Notes: generated from the sequence alone by a model not told the origin. Positions 26,958 to 35,679 are shown, numbered from the stretch's first letter. The stretch is DNA of 64,000 bases from JAHJKV01 sp963678135 (GCA_963678135.1 OY782667.1:1364001-1428000); one strand, 5' to 3'. A program made the numbers and translations.

Positions 26958-27839
26958 ATGCCAACGAGCATGACCGGATACGGAAGAGCAGAACTTAAGG
27001 ATAGTGCGTGGTCTGTGCTTTGGGAAATTAAATCCGTTAATGGACGCTATTTGGATGTAAAATGGAAAATTCCGAGCTTTATACGTTGTTTAGAGCAAGA
27101 ATTTGAGAAGATACTTCGTATGTACGCAGCCAGAGGGCGAGTGGATATTAGCTTGAATTTGGAGACAGCAGATTCTGCCCTGCTTGGTATTCAGCTGGAT
27201 ATGCCACGAGCCAAAGCCATGTTTGCACAAATAGAAACACTAGCAAAAGAATTTGGGCAAGAGTTTGTGCCGGATTTTAGCAGGGTCATCGGAACTTCTT
27301 ACTTATGGCATGAACAGGAAAGTGAACCAGCACCGATGCTCAAAGATGTTTTAAGAAAAGGGCTTGAACAGGCCTGCCATGATTGGAACCTAAGCCGGCA
27401 GGCAGAAGGGGAAGCCTTAAACCGTGATTTATTAGGGCGAATTACTTGTTTGGAAACACTTGCAGGGCAGATTGCACAAGAATTACCCTCTATTGTAGAA
27501 GAAAAAAAAGCAGTTTTAAGCCAGCGTTTCACTGAACTTTTAGCAAATGCCGAGGCACAACTTGTAGAAGAGCGTGTGTTGCAAGAAATTGCAGTACTTG
27601 TAGATAAACTCGATGTTTCTGAAGAATTGATCAGACTTGAAGAACATTTGAAACGTATGAGAGAAGTGTTAGGGCGAGATGGAGATATAGGGAAGCGTTT
27701 AGATTTTTTATGCCAAGAAACCTTTAGGGAAATCAATACCTGTGGGAATAAGGTCCAAAGCGCGGAAATAAGTGCCTTAATAGTGGAATTTAAGGCTGAG
27801 CTGGAAAAATGCCGTGAGCAGATTCAAAACGTGGAGTAA
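26958..27839 (+). CDS. yicC: YicC family RNase-associated protein
   Basis: Member of the YicC/YloC family, reported in E. coli as an endoribonuclease or RNase adaptor acting on small RNAs. Both conserved ends are clear: SMTGYGRAE at the N-terminus and the C-terminal block LIRLEEHLKRMREVL, IGKRLDFLCQETFREINT, GNKVQSAEIS. At 293 residues it is full length. AGAGGGG lies 6 bases before the ATG. It begins a compact run with remA, gmk and pyrF (gaps of 2, -1 and -1 bases), an arrangement common in Desulfovibrionaceae and other bacteria. Confidence 0.95.
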   Translation: MPTSMTGYGRAELKDSAWSVLWEIKSVNGRYLDVKWKIPSFIRCLEQEFEKILRMYAARGRVDISLNLETADSALLGIQLDMPRAKAMFAQIETLAKEFGQEFVPDFSRVIGTSYLWHEQESEPAPMLKDVLRKGLEQACHDWNLSRQAEGEALNRDLLGRITCLETLAGQIAQELPSIVEEKKAVLSQRFTELLANAEAQLVEERVLQEIAVLVDKLDVSEELIRLEEHLKRMREVLGRDGDIGKRLDFLCQETFREINTCGNKVQSAEISALIVEFKAELEKCREQIQNVE

Positions 27840-27841
27840 GC

Positions 27842-28099
27842 ATGAGAAAACAGCAAATTATATCCATTGGTTTTGGTAGCTATGTGCTCGTTGACCGTGT
27901 GGTGCTGGTCTCGAATCCTAAATCTTCTCCCATGCGTAGATTGCGTGATGATGCAAAGGATCAAGGCAGACTTATTGATGCGACACAGGGGCGAAAAACC
28001 AGATCATTGATAGTCACAGATTCTAATCATGTCATTCTTTCTGGCATTCAGACTGAAACAATACAGGCCAGAATTGCTGCCGAGAATGTGGAGGAATAA
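27842..28099 (+). CDS. remA: RemA/YlzA (DUF370) family protein
   Basis: Small protein of the DUF370 family; Bacillus RemA is a DNA-binding activator of biofilm matrix genes. Recognisable features are ISIGFGSYVLVDRVVLVSN, SPMRRLRDDAKDQGRLIDAT and GRKTRSLIVTDSNHVILSG. It is 85 residues, the usual length. In Proteobacteria its targets are not known, so a regulatory role is an inference. It starts 2 bases after yicC and its stop overlaps the gmk ATG. Confidence 0.92.
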   Translation: MRKQQIISIGFGSYVLVDRVVLVSNPKSSPMRRLRDDAKDQGRLIDATQGRKTRSLIVTDSNHVILSGIQTETIQARIAAENVEE

Positions 28100-28737
28100 T
28101 GCCTCAAGATATGATCTATCAGGAAGAGAAGCGTTTAGGTTTTATTTTTGTGCTTTGCGCTCCGTCAGGCACGGGGAAATCAACTTTGGTTCATCGCTTG
28201 CTTCAAGAGTTTCCACGTTTTAATTTTTCTGTTTCCTGCACGACACGCGCGCCTCGAGTAGGCGAACACGATGGAATTGATTATCATTTTTTAAGTAAAG
28301 AAGATTTTTTGCGTCAAAAAGAAGCCGGAAAGTTCGCGGAATGGGCTGAAGTCCATGGACAGCTGTATGGAACACCGTATGCACCGGTGCGTGCATTGCT
28401 GGAGGCTGGTAAAGATGTTCTGTTTGATGTGGATGTGCAAGGGGCAAAGCAATTACGCCAGAGTTTTCCAAATGGCTTATTTGTTTTTTTATTGCCACCG
28501 AATATTCAGGAATTAGAGCGACGTCTTCGCGATCGGGCAACGGACAGCGAGGAGTCTATTGTGCAACGTTTGCACAATGCTCGTAAGGAATTACTTGCGA
28601 GTAAGGATTTTGATTATTGGGTGGTGAATGATACACTTGATTGTGCATACGATAGATTGCGTAGTGCATTTCTTGCTTGGAGCTTAAAGCCAGAGTTCAG
28701 ACCTTTTTTAGTGCAATCTATCTTGGAGACGGTATAA
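28099..28737 (+). CDS. gmk: Guanylate kinase
   Basis: Phosphorylates GMP to GDP. The P-loop CAPSGTGKST is near residue 20, followed by the GMP-binding block SCTTRAPRVGEHDGIDYHF and FAEWAEVHGQLYGT, the aspartate motif DVDVQGAKQLRQ, and the lid arginines in ELERRLRDRATDSEE. At 212 residues it is typical. It overlaps remA by one base (AATG) and its TAA shares a base with the pyrF ATG, so the three genes are translated in tandem. Confidence 0.97.
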   Translation: MPQDMIYQEEKRLGFIFVLCAPSGTGKSTLVHRLLQEFPRFNFSVSCTTRAPRVGEHDGIDYHFLSKEDFLRQKEAGKFAEWAEVHGQLYGTPYAPVRALLEAGKDVLFDVDVQGAKQLRQSFPNGLFVFLLPPNIQELERRLRDRATDSEESIVQRLHNARKELLASKDFDYWVVNDTLDCAYDRLRSAFLAWSLKPEFRPFLVQSILETV

Positions 28738-29450
28738 TGAGTGAACTTGTTGTTGCTCTTGATTTTCAAAATAAAAAACAAGCGCTGACTTTTGCCCAAA
28801 AAGTAGCAGGTACTGTTAGTTGGGTAAAAGTTGGTTTGGAGCTTTTTTGCGCTGCTGGCCCTGAACTTATCTGTGAGCTCAAGGAGCTAGGCTATAAGGT
28901 TTTTGTGGATCTCAAGTTTTTTGATATTCCGAATACTGTTCGTGGTGCTGTACAAAGCGCAACTCTTGCCGGAGCGGATATGCTTACTCTCCATATCTTA
29001 GGAGGGCAGCGCATGGCAGAGGCAGCCTTAGAAGGCAGGGAGCAAGGAGCGAGGCAAGGAGCAAAACCATTGCTTTTGGGGGTCACGGTACTGACCTCTA
29101 TGAATTTTTCTGAACTGGAATCTTTCGATATATTGCCGACAGGAAGTGAGGATGAGATGCTCAATGCTTTGGTTCTCAAACTTGCCCACGCTGCAAAATC
29201 ATATTATTTGGATGGTATTGTTTGTTCCGGCTTAGAAGTTGCAAGCGTAAAAATTGCCTGCGGTGCGGATTTTTTTTGCCTTACCCCGGGGATACGCTTG
29301 GACAGCGATGCACAAAGTGATGATCAACGGCGAATTGTTACTCCGCAGTATGCTGTGAGGAAAGGTTCAAATTTTTTAGTTGTGGGCAGACCGATCACAC
29401 AAGCTCTTGACCCTTTGCTTATGGCAAAAAAAATATTAACTCAAATGTAA
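28737..29450 (+). CDS. pyrF: Orotidine 5'-phosphate decarboxylase
   Basis: Last step of UMP synthesis. The TIM-barrel signature is clear: VVALDFQNKKQAL at the start, the catalytic Lys/Asp network in VFVDLKFFDIPNTV, and the phosphate loop FLVVGRPITQA near the end. The ATG at 28737, sharing a base with the gmk stop, gives the family-typical N-terminus and 237 residues; longer in-frame extensions into gmk are not real. GGAGA lies 7 bases upstream, inside gmk. Confidence 0.96.
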   Translation: MSELVVALDFQNKKQALTFAQKVAGTVSWVKVGLELFCAAGPELICELKELGYKVFVDLKFFDIPNTVRGAVQSATLAGADMLTLHILGGQRMAEAALEGREQGARQGAKPLLLGVTVLTSMNFSELESFDILPTGSEDEMLNALVLKLAHAAKSYYLDGIVCSGLEVASVKIACGADFFCLTPGIRLDSDAQSDDQRRIVTPQYAVRKGSNFLVVGRPITQALDPLLMAKKILTQM

Positions 29451-29492
29451 AAGTGTATATATTGCGTTAGGATATACGAGGCAGCGAGTTGA

Positions 29493-30410
29493 ATGATTGA
29501 GGCGCAAAGAAACGAGCATACTTCTACAATAGTCGGCCTGACCAATTGTAAGATATATGGTGTTTTTTCCTCACAGTTTGTGCAAACAGTGGGCACTGGA
29601 ACAACCTCACGCAAAACAATTCAAGAAGTATATTGGTTTGCTGAAGAATTACCCGATGAAGGGCTTGTCGAGGTGCAAGCACTGAACGTGAATTGCATTC
29701 CTGCCGGAGATAAACAAAGAATTCCTAAAGATGAATTTTTGGATACATATAGTCCGGAGCTTGAGTTTTATGTCTCTACTGTTTTTCCAAAAATGCAAGC
29801 CATGCAGAGAGCGATTATGCGTGGGGAGCAGCATAGGAAAGATGGGAATTCATATTCTGCGGAGTTTGAATTTGATCAGGTAATGAAAGTTGATAAAGAG
29901 AATGTACGAGCTAATTTTGGCTTAGGTTTGACATATTTGGAACGTGGCAATTTCGCTAAATCCGAGGATATTTTTAAGCGTTTGGTCAAATTGGACGCTG
30001 CTTTTTCTCCGCAACATAAACATTTGTTCAATGAATTTGGAATGAATTTACGACAAAATAAAATGTTTTCGCAGGCCTTGGAATATTATATGCGAGCTGA
30101 GAGTTTAGATAAAACCGATGAAAATCTTTATCATAATATTGCGCGTGTGTATTATGATATGGGGAACGTGAAAAAATGTGTCGAATACCTCAAACGTTCC
30201 TTAGAATTTTGTCCCACCATGCAGGAAAGCCGTCAGTTTATGGATTTTATTACAAGCTCTGGAAAAGTCCCCATGTTTGAAGATATTCCTGCTGCTTTTG
30301 ATACAAAGGATACTTCAAATCAGGGCAAGGTAGCAATGGATACAGATACTTTTGCTGATGATACTGTTTTTTTGAATGAAACTGAACACGGTACTCAAGA
30401 AAATTCTTAG
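29493..30410 (+). CDS. TPR-repeat protein of unknown role
   Basis: A 305-residue soluble protein. Residues 1-110 form an unrecognised N-terminal region (IVGLTNCKIYGVFSSQFVQT, EVYWFAEELPDEG), followed by about four TPR motifs (VRANFGLGLTYLERGNFAKS; FNEFGMNLRQNKMFSQALEY; LYHNIARVYYDMGNVKKCVE) and an acidic, probably disordered C-terminus. No signal peptide. TPRs usually bind other proteins; the partner is unknown. It lies between pyrF (42 bases) and recJ (25 bases) and may share their transcript. Confidence 0.85.
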   Translation: MIEAQRNEHTSTIVGLTNCKIYGVFSSQFVQTVGTGTTSRKTIQEVYWFAEELPDEGLVEVQALNVNCIPAGDKQRIPKDEFLDTYSPELEFYVSTVFPKMQAMQRAIMRGEQHRKDGNSYSAEFEFDQVMKVDKENVRANFGLGLTYLERGNFAKSEDIFKRLVKLDAAFSPQHKHLFNEFGMNLRQNKMFSQALEYYMRAESLDKTDENLYHNIARVYYDMGNVKKCVEYLKRSLEFCPTMQESRQFMDFITSSGKVPMFEDIPAAFDTKDTSNQGKVAMDTDTFADDTVFLNETEHGTQENS

Positions 30411-30435
30411 CTTATATTGTTAATAGGGTGAACCT

Positions 30436-32148
30436 GTGCCGAAGCGTTGGAGCATTAAAGAATCAATAAATTTGCCAGAAGCTGAAAAGTTAGCTTCTGA
30501 ACTGGGAATTTCACAAAATATTGTGGAGATTCTTGCCTCGCGTGGGCTGGAAACGCGAGAAGAAATGGACTGCTTTCTTTCTCCCAGCTTAAAACATCTT
30601 CCTTCTCCTGACTGTATCCCCGGCCTTGAGAAAGCTGCAAGTCTTTTGGCAACTGCCTTAAAACGTGGTGATTTATGTGCGGTATGGGGAGATTATGATG
30701 TGGACGGAGTGACATCTGCTGCGGTGGTCAAAGAATTTTTTACAGCGCATGGTTTCCCTCTGAAGTGTTTTTTGCCTAATCGTGAAAAGCATGGCTATGG
30801 ACTCAGCAGCGAAGGAATTGATAAATTACAGCAAGAAGGCGTTAAGCTGCTTTTAACCGTAGACTGCGGTATTTCAGATATTGAAGCAGTTGCGTATGCC
30901 AGAAAATTGGGCATGACTGTTATTGTTTCTGACCATCATTTGCCTGCTGATATATTACCTGAAGCACAGGCTATTTGTAATCCACGCCTTGACCCAAGCG
31001 AAAATAATCCTTGTGCAAATCTTGCTGGCGTAGGGGTTGCTTGGATGCTTATGGCAGCCTTAAACAGGCTTTTGCCTGAGCCACATATGGATATGCGTTC
31101 TTTGCTGGATTTTGTAGCCTTGGGTACAGTAGCAGACCTTGTTCCCTTGAGTGGAGTAAACAGGATTTTGGTTAAAAACGGTCTGCTGCTTATTAAAGAG
31201 GCTGCCCGTTCAGGCATTGGCGCACTTAAAGAAGTCTCTGGCTATGACCGTTTGGCTGTCCTTGGAGCTGGGCAGATTGGCTTTGGGCTTGCTCCTCGTA
31301 TCAATGCTGCTGGCAGGCTAGGTGATCCACGCTTGGCTTTAGACCTTCTTTTGGCAGCTGATCTTGCCACGGCACGCCCTTTGGCCAAAAAATTAGATGC
31401 CATGAATAGCGAGAGGCGCAGCACGGAAAATGAAATATTAGAGCAAGCCATGGAACAAGCCAAAGCTCTGCTTGCAGAAAATCCAAAGAGCATGGGGCTG
31501 GTGCTGTATGCCGAAGACTGGCACGGCGGAGTTATCGGTATTGTGGCTTCCCGTATTGTGGAAGCGTTTTATCGTCCAGCTATTCTTTTATGTGCTGAAG
31601 GTGAAGGGATTCTTAAGGGGTCTGCACGCTCAATCAGTGAATTTGATTTATACACTGGGCTGGAAAAGTGTGCTGCCTTGCTTTCAAAATTTGGAGGTCA
31701 TCGCCAAGCAGCAGGACTTTCTTTGCCCTTTGAAAACCTTGTAGCCTTGCGTACTGCCTTTCATGAGGCTGTAGTAGCCCAAATTGGTTCAGAAGCTTTT
31801 TCTGCCACGCTAAAACTGGAATCAGAACTTGCGTTAAGTGAAATAAATTTTAAGCTGCTGCAAGAATTAGAATTGTTACAACCCTACGGCATGGGCAATC
31901 CTGAACCTGTCTTTTTTACCCCAGAAGTTCTGGTCAAAGAGTATCGCACTTTTGGGCAAAACCATGTAGAGCTTTTGCTGGAGCAAGAAAATTCTTCTGC
32001 CCTTATCCCTGCCAAAGCGTGGCGCATGGCTGATGTTTTACCTCGTGAGCTTGTGGGGCAGATCACCCGTTTTGCTTTTGTTCCTAAAGTAAATACCTTT
32101 CGCGGCACTCCAACTATTGAGCTGCATATCAAAGACTGGCAGGGGTAA
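30436..32148 (+). CDS. recJ: Single-stranded-DNA exonuclease RecJ
   Basis: 5'-3' exonuclease for single-stranded DNA used in recombination, mismatch and base-excision repair. DHH-family motifs are visible: GDYDVDGVTSAAVV, TVDCGISDIEAV, VIVSDHHLP and RINAAGRLGDP, then the DHHA1 domain (KGSARSISEFDLYTGLEKC, FGGHRQAAGLSL) and an OB-fold C-terminus (LQPYGMGNPEPVF). At 570 residues it is full length. The start is GTG with TAGGGTG upstream. Confidence 0.96.
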   Translation: MPKRWSIKESINLPEAEKLASELGISQNIVEILASRGLETREEMDCFLSPSLKHLPSPDCIPGLEKAASLLATALKRGDLCAVWGDYDVDGVTSAAVVKEFFTAHGFPLKCFLPNREKHGYGLSSEGIDKLQQEGVKLLLTVDCGISDIEAVAYARKLGMTVIVSDHHLPADILPEAQAICNPRLDPSENNPCANLAGVGVAWMLMAALNRLLPEPHMDMRSLLDFVALGTVADLVPLSGVNRILVKNGLLLIKEAARSGIGALKEVSGYDRLAVLGAGQIGFGLAPRINAAGRLGDPRLALDLLLAADLATARPLAKKLDAMNSERRSTENEILEQAMEQAKALLAENPKSMGLVLYAEDWHGGVIGIVASRIVEAFYRPAILLCAEGEGILKGSARSISEFDLYTGLEKCAALLSKFGGHRQAAGLSLPFENLVALRTAFHEAVVAQIGSEAFSATLKLESELALSEINFKLLQELELLQPYGMGNPEPVFFTPEVLVKEYRTFGQNHVELLLEQENSSALIPAKAWRMADVLPRELVGQITRFAFVPKVNTFRGTPTIELHIKDWQG

Positions 32149-32709
32149 TCTTTCTCGATTACATAATTTAAGATACTGCCTCCCGAAAATTCCCCCTCTG
32201 TTCGTGAACAACGTAGTTTATAAGGTAGGATTATCCTTGTGTAGGACTATACTTGTGGGGATACAGCCTCCCGAAAATTCCCCTACCCCGTGCAGGGGGG
32301 CAGGCGAAGCCTGACGGGGTGGTCTGGGGTGAAAATGAGGCACAGTATGGCAGCACTTTACACAGTATGCCAGTGCTTTACACAGCAGGCAGTACCCCCC
32401 CCTCCGTCATTCCGCGCGTAAGTCGCGGAATCCAGCAGAGCCGAATTGAGAGGCTTTAACGTAGTAGGGGGAGGAAGCAAAGGGGAAAGGGAAAAAGAGG
32501 AAAAGGCAAAGGAAAGGAAAAGAGGAAGAAAAGAATAAAAGACAGAAGAACTGGATCCTGCGACTTCGCGCAGGATGACAAGAGGGGGTGCGTGGAAAGA
32601 CTACACTTGTGGGGCGCTCTCCCTCCCGAAAATTCCCCTCCCCGTGCAGGGGTGCCAGGCGAAGCCTGACGGGGTAGTCTGGTGCTAGCAAGCTAAAAAG
32701 TAACCAGCC
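32149..32709. repeat. Block of dispersed repeats after recJ
   Basis: No gene is supported here. It holds a family B half-element (about 32172-32195), a family B element at 32268-32329, a complete family A element (the 186-bp repeat at 32401-32586), and another family B element at 32623-32690. The roughly 80-bp stretches 32247-32326 and 32601-32680 are near copies of each other and flank the family A element. The word CTTTACACAG is repeated around 32346-32385. Confidence 0.8.
32401..32586 (+). repeat. 186-bp perfect direct repeat, left copy
   Basis: Identical base for base to 35355-35540, 2954 bp away. It is a complete family A element: arms GTCATTCCGCGCG and CGCGCAGGATGAC in inverted order around a purine-rich core. 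The two copies bracket the toxin-antitoxin-TPR operon. Confidence 0.95.
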
Positions 32710-34641
32710 CTAGCGTGCTTCCAGCTCTGCAATAATCTCCAACAAACTCTGCGCCCTATACACATCAGGATACTTAGTCAAAATCTCTTTGGCTATTTTA
32801 AGATTCCCCTTATCCTGCCCAAGCAAATCAACACCCATGCCCAATATTTTTGCATAATTGATCTCATAGGCTTTAGGGTTGGTCTTGGCAAGTTTGCGAT
32901 ACAGTTCCAAGGCTTCTGTATATGGTTGTAGCGCGAGAGCCACATTATTTTGCTCAGCATATGATATTGCCAAATTGTTCAAAGTTCCAGCAACATAAGG
33001 TTCATAGGCTTGAGGGTTGGCAGCAGCAAGTTTGCGATACAGCCCTAAGGCTATTTCATATTCTTCTAAAGCCTGAGCAAAGTCGCCTTGATTTTGATGT
33101 AAGTTTGCCAAATTGTTCAAAGTCATGGCAACATTAGGCTCATAGGCTTGAGGGTTGTCTTTGGCAAGTTTGCGATACAAGCCTAGTGCTTCCTCATATT
33201 TTTCCAAAGCCTGAGCAAAGTCGCCTTGATTTTTATGTAAGATTGCCAAATTGTTCAAAGTCATGGCAACATTAGGATCATAGGCTTGAGGGTTGGCATA
33301 AGCAAGCCGTCTTCTTATCTCCAATGCTTCGTCGTATTCTGGCAAAGCCTGAGTAAACTCGTATTTAACAGAATGTAAATTTGCCAAATTGTGCAAAGTT
33401 GTAGCTACATCAGGTTCATAGGCTTGAGGGTTGGCAGCAGCAAGCCGTTTTCTTATCTCCAAGGCTTCCTCATATTCTGCCTGAGCCTGAGCAAAGTCGC
33501 CTTGAGCGGAATGTAGTATTCCAAAATTGTTCAAAATCATGGCAACATCAGGCTCATAAGTTTGAGGGTTGTCTTTGGCAAATTTTCTGTACAGTCTCAA
33601 GGCTTCTTCATAGACCTCCAAGGCTGGGGTAAAATTGTTTTGTTGCCTATATATCGCTCCAAAATTGTTCAAAATTTTAGCTACATAAGGCTCATAGGTC
33701 TGAGAATTGTCTTTAGCAAGTTTGCGACACAGCCCTAAGGCTATTTCATATTCTCTTGTTGCATCTTCGAGAAAATTAAATTTTTGTAAAAAGTAAGCAA
33801 AATTAAAATGGTTTTCAGCAGAAGGGTCTAGGGCAATGAGTTTAGAATAAAAATATTTTGCTTCTTCATACGCAAACATGCTGGTTGATGTTGATATTAA
33901 GGTTTGCAATACATAAATTTCTTCCTCTTTTTTCTTTGCAATGTATTTTTTATGAACCTCTACAAGATCATCAGGGCTTTTCTTTTCAAGAGCAGATGTA
34001 ATTTGCTCCAATATTTCTGCTAAATATGTATTTCCTGCTTCTTTTAATTCTTTTATTTCTTTGTTTAATGCTTCTTTTTCTCTAAATATTTTATCCGTTA
34101 CCACCAAAAGTAACTCTTTCATATTTGCGTCAATTTCTCTGGCTACATATAATTCCTGTATTTTTTGTTCAGTAGCTTTTTGGTCTTGATTATAAGGAAC
34201 TTTATCAAGATGCTTGGCTACATCTCGTGCATCGATATTTAATTCTTCCATCTTCTCCGTAATTTTTTTTGTATCTGTTTTTAGGCTTTCAACGCCGTCT
34301 TCAATACTTTTCACTGTTTTCTCTGTTGCAGGTGCTGGCTGTAGCCATTTTTCTAACAAAGCGCCAAAAGGAGCAAGTATAAAAGAAAGTATTGCGATGC
34401 CAATATCACGCCATGTCATATTTTGAGATTTTTTCTTGCTTTGTATGAACAATAGTAACCAGCCAAAGGCTATAATTCCAAGCACAGAACACAGTGTGCT
34501 GTTTTTTGAGCAGAAGTCTATAAGGCTAGCAAATAAATCAGTAGCTTGCGATGCAACGTCTTTTGATTGCTTTATTATTGTATCAAGCGTGGAGTCCTGC
34601 CCACTTATATTTTCAAACCATTTATCAATAGAGTTCAACAT
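32710..34641 (-). CDS. Membrane-anchored TPR protein with seven 46-residue repeats
   Basis: A 643-residue protein with two predicted membrane helices at the N-terminus (about 50-67 CSVLGIIAFGWLLLFIQ and 80-97), a charged coiled-coil region (about 105-230), then a TPR domain. Residues from about 290 contain seven repeats of 46 residues of kinesin-light-chain type (unit pattern YEEALGLYRKLAKDNPQAYE). Units 3-6 are nearly identical, also in DNA. The real start is the ATG at 34641, right behind GGGGGGAT. It begins 13 bases after the ParE toxin stop, so it belongs to that operon. Function unknown; a protein-binding scaffold at the membrane is an inference. Confidence 0.88.
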   Translation of the reverse strand: MLNSIDKWFENISGQDSTLDTIIKQSKDVASQATDLFASLIDFCSKNSTLCSVLGIIAFGWLLLFIQSKKKSQNMTWRDIGIAILSFILAPFGALLEKWLQPAPATEKTVKSIEDGVESLKTDTKKITEKMEELNIDARDVAKHLDKVPYNQDQKATEQKIQELYVAREIDANMKELLLVVTDKIFREKEALNKEIKELKEAGNTYLAEILEQITSALEKKSPDDLVEVHKKYIAKKKEEEIYVLQTLISTSTSMFAYEEAKYFYSKLIALDPSAENHFNFAYFLQKFNFLEDATREYEIALGLCRKLAKDNSQTYEPYVAKILNNFGAIYRQQNNFTPALEVYEEALRLYRKFAKDNPQTYEPDVAMILNNFGILHSAQGDFAQAQAEYEEALEIRKRLAAANPQAYEPDVATTLHNLANLHSVKYEFTQALPEYDEALEIRRRLAYANPQAYDPNVAMTLNNLAILHKNQGDFAQALEKYEEALGLYRKLAKDNPQAYEPNVAMTLNNLANLHQNQGDFAQALEEYEIALGLYRKLAAANPQAYEPYVAGTLNNLAISYAEQNNVALALQPYTEALELYRKLAKTNPKAYEINYAKILGMGVDLLGQDKGNLKIAKEILTKYPDVYRAQSLLEIIAELEAR

Positions 34642-34654
34642 ATCCCCCCCTGCC

Positions 34655-34933
34655 TTACTCTCTCCCCTGCCTAGTATAAAGCAGCCTAACAATTTCCACC
34701 TGCTCTGTCACGGTATAGACCAAAATATACGGGCTTTTAGGGATAAGTAGCTCCCGTGTTCCCTCTACCCTCCCAAGGCGTCCTGCTTTAGGAAATTTGG
34801 CAAGAAGCTCAAGCGCCTCAAAAAGACGGTCAAGAATCTTTTGCCCTATATCTTTTTCCTGCTTTTCAGCAAAATACTCAAGAATGGCGAGAATATCTTG
34901 ATGGGCGCTGTCTGCCCATTTAATAGGCATCAT
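34655..34933 (-). CDS. parE: ParE/RelE-family toxin
   Basis: A 92-residue basic protein with the ParE pattern: IKWADSAHQDILAILEYFAE, then LELLAKFPKAGRLGR, RELLIPKSPYILVYTV and VEIVRLLYTRQGRE. ParE toxins inhibit DNA gyrase; RelE relatives cut mRNA. The lack of the RelE catalytic set and the C-terminal LLYTRQGRE favour ParE, but the target is not certain. Its start overlaps the antitoxin gene by 14 bases, the classical arrangement. The TPR gene follows. Confidence 0.9.
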   Translation of the reverse strand: MMPIKWADSAHQDILAILEYFAEKQEKDIGQKILDRLFEALELLAKFPKAGRLGRVEGTRELLIPKSPYILVYTVTEQVEIVRLLYTRQGRE

Positions 34934-35165
34934 ACCCCATTTCCCGAATGCTGTTTTTTACCTGCTCATGCGAGGCTGCCTTGCCTTGCTTAAGCTCGCT
35001 TAAACCCTTGGCTACCTGCTTTTTGAACCAGAAATCATAGTCCAGATAATTGCTTACGGCTTTTTGAATAATGGCAGTACGGGAGGTATTAAGCCCTTTG
35101 ACTATTTCATCTAAGCGAGCCAAAGTTTCAGCATCAAAGCGTGTACTCACTGCTGTTTTTTGCAT
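34920..35165 (-). CDS. Ribbon-helix-helix antitoxin
   Basis: 81-residue antitoxin of the CopG/ParD/RHH type. The N-terminal DNA-binding ribbon (KTAVSTRFDAETLARLDEIV) is followed by the helix pair (NTSRTAIIQKAVSNYLDYD) and a C-terminal tail (LKQGKAASHEQVKNSIREMG) expected to wrap the ParE toxin. I chose the ATG at 35165, with AAAGGT 6 bases upstream; another Met 7 codons earlier lies in the repeat array. Antitoxins of this type repress their own operon, and the four 20-bp repeats upstream are a possible operator. Confidence 0.9.
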   Translation of the reverse strand: MQKTAVSTRFDAETLARLDEIVKGLNTSRTAIIQKAVSNYLDYDFWFKKQVAKGLSELKQGKAASHEQVKNSIREMGYDAY

Positions 35166-35177
35166 AATTTTACCTTT

Positions 35178-35258
35178 ATGTTTCAACTTAGCTTTTTTAT
35201 GTTTCAGCTTAGTTTTTATGTTCCAGCTTAGTTTTTTATGTTTCAGCTTAGTTTTTCA
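35178..35258 (-). repeat. Four ~20-bp tandem repeats ahead of the antitoxin gene
   Basis: On the plus strand the unit is ATGTTTCAGCTTAGTTTTT; copies start at 35178, 35199, 35218 and 35238 with 19-21 bp spacing and few mismatches. On the minus strand the array runs into the ribosome-binding site of the antitoxin gene, whose leader (GAAACATAAAGGTAAA) looks like a further diverged unit. Confidence 0.85.
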
Positions 35259-35354
35259 ATGTATGACAAGTGTAGTACGATTGACTGCTAGGGGCAATAT
35301 TTTTCAGTGCCTCCCTTTCCGTCATTCTGCGCTCGTCCATTCGTCAGTTCTCCT

Positions 35355-35540
35355 CCTCCGTCATTCCGCGCGTAAGTCGCGGAATCCAGCAGAGCCGAAT
35401 TGAGAGGCTTTAACGTAGTAGGGGGAGGAAGCAAAGGGGAAAGGGAAAAAGAGGAAAAGGCAAAGGAAAGGAAAAGAGGAAGAAAAGAATAAAAGACAGA
35501 AGAACTGGATCCTGCGACTTCGCGCAGGATGACAAGAGGG
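35355..35540 (+). repeat. 186-bp perfect direct repeat, right copy
   Basis: Identical to 32401-32586 and in the same orientation. Flanking bases differ on both sides, so the identity ends sharply at the element borders. Confidence 0.95.
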
Positions 35541-35679
35541 AGGGTGCTAACATATGGTGCTGAATACTGCCATGCGGTACGAAATACCTAGGGTGGTGCA
35601 AGACTGGATACTGCGACTTTGCGCAGGATGACGGGGGAGGTGCGCTAAATAACGGAAAGGAATTTCTGAATGACAGAAA

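Noticed and set aside
32407..32691. 94-codon minus-strand frame rich in Phe, Pro and Ser
   Set aside because: It is the pyrimidine-rich strand of family A and B repeats; the same frame recurs at the second 186-bp copy.
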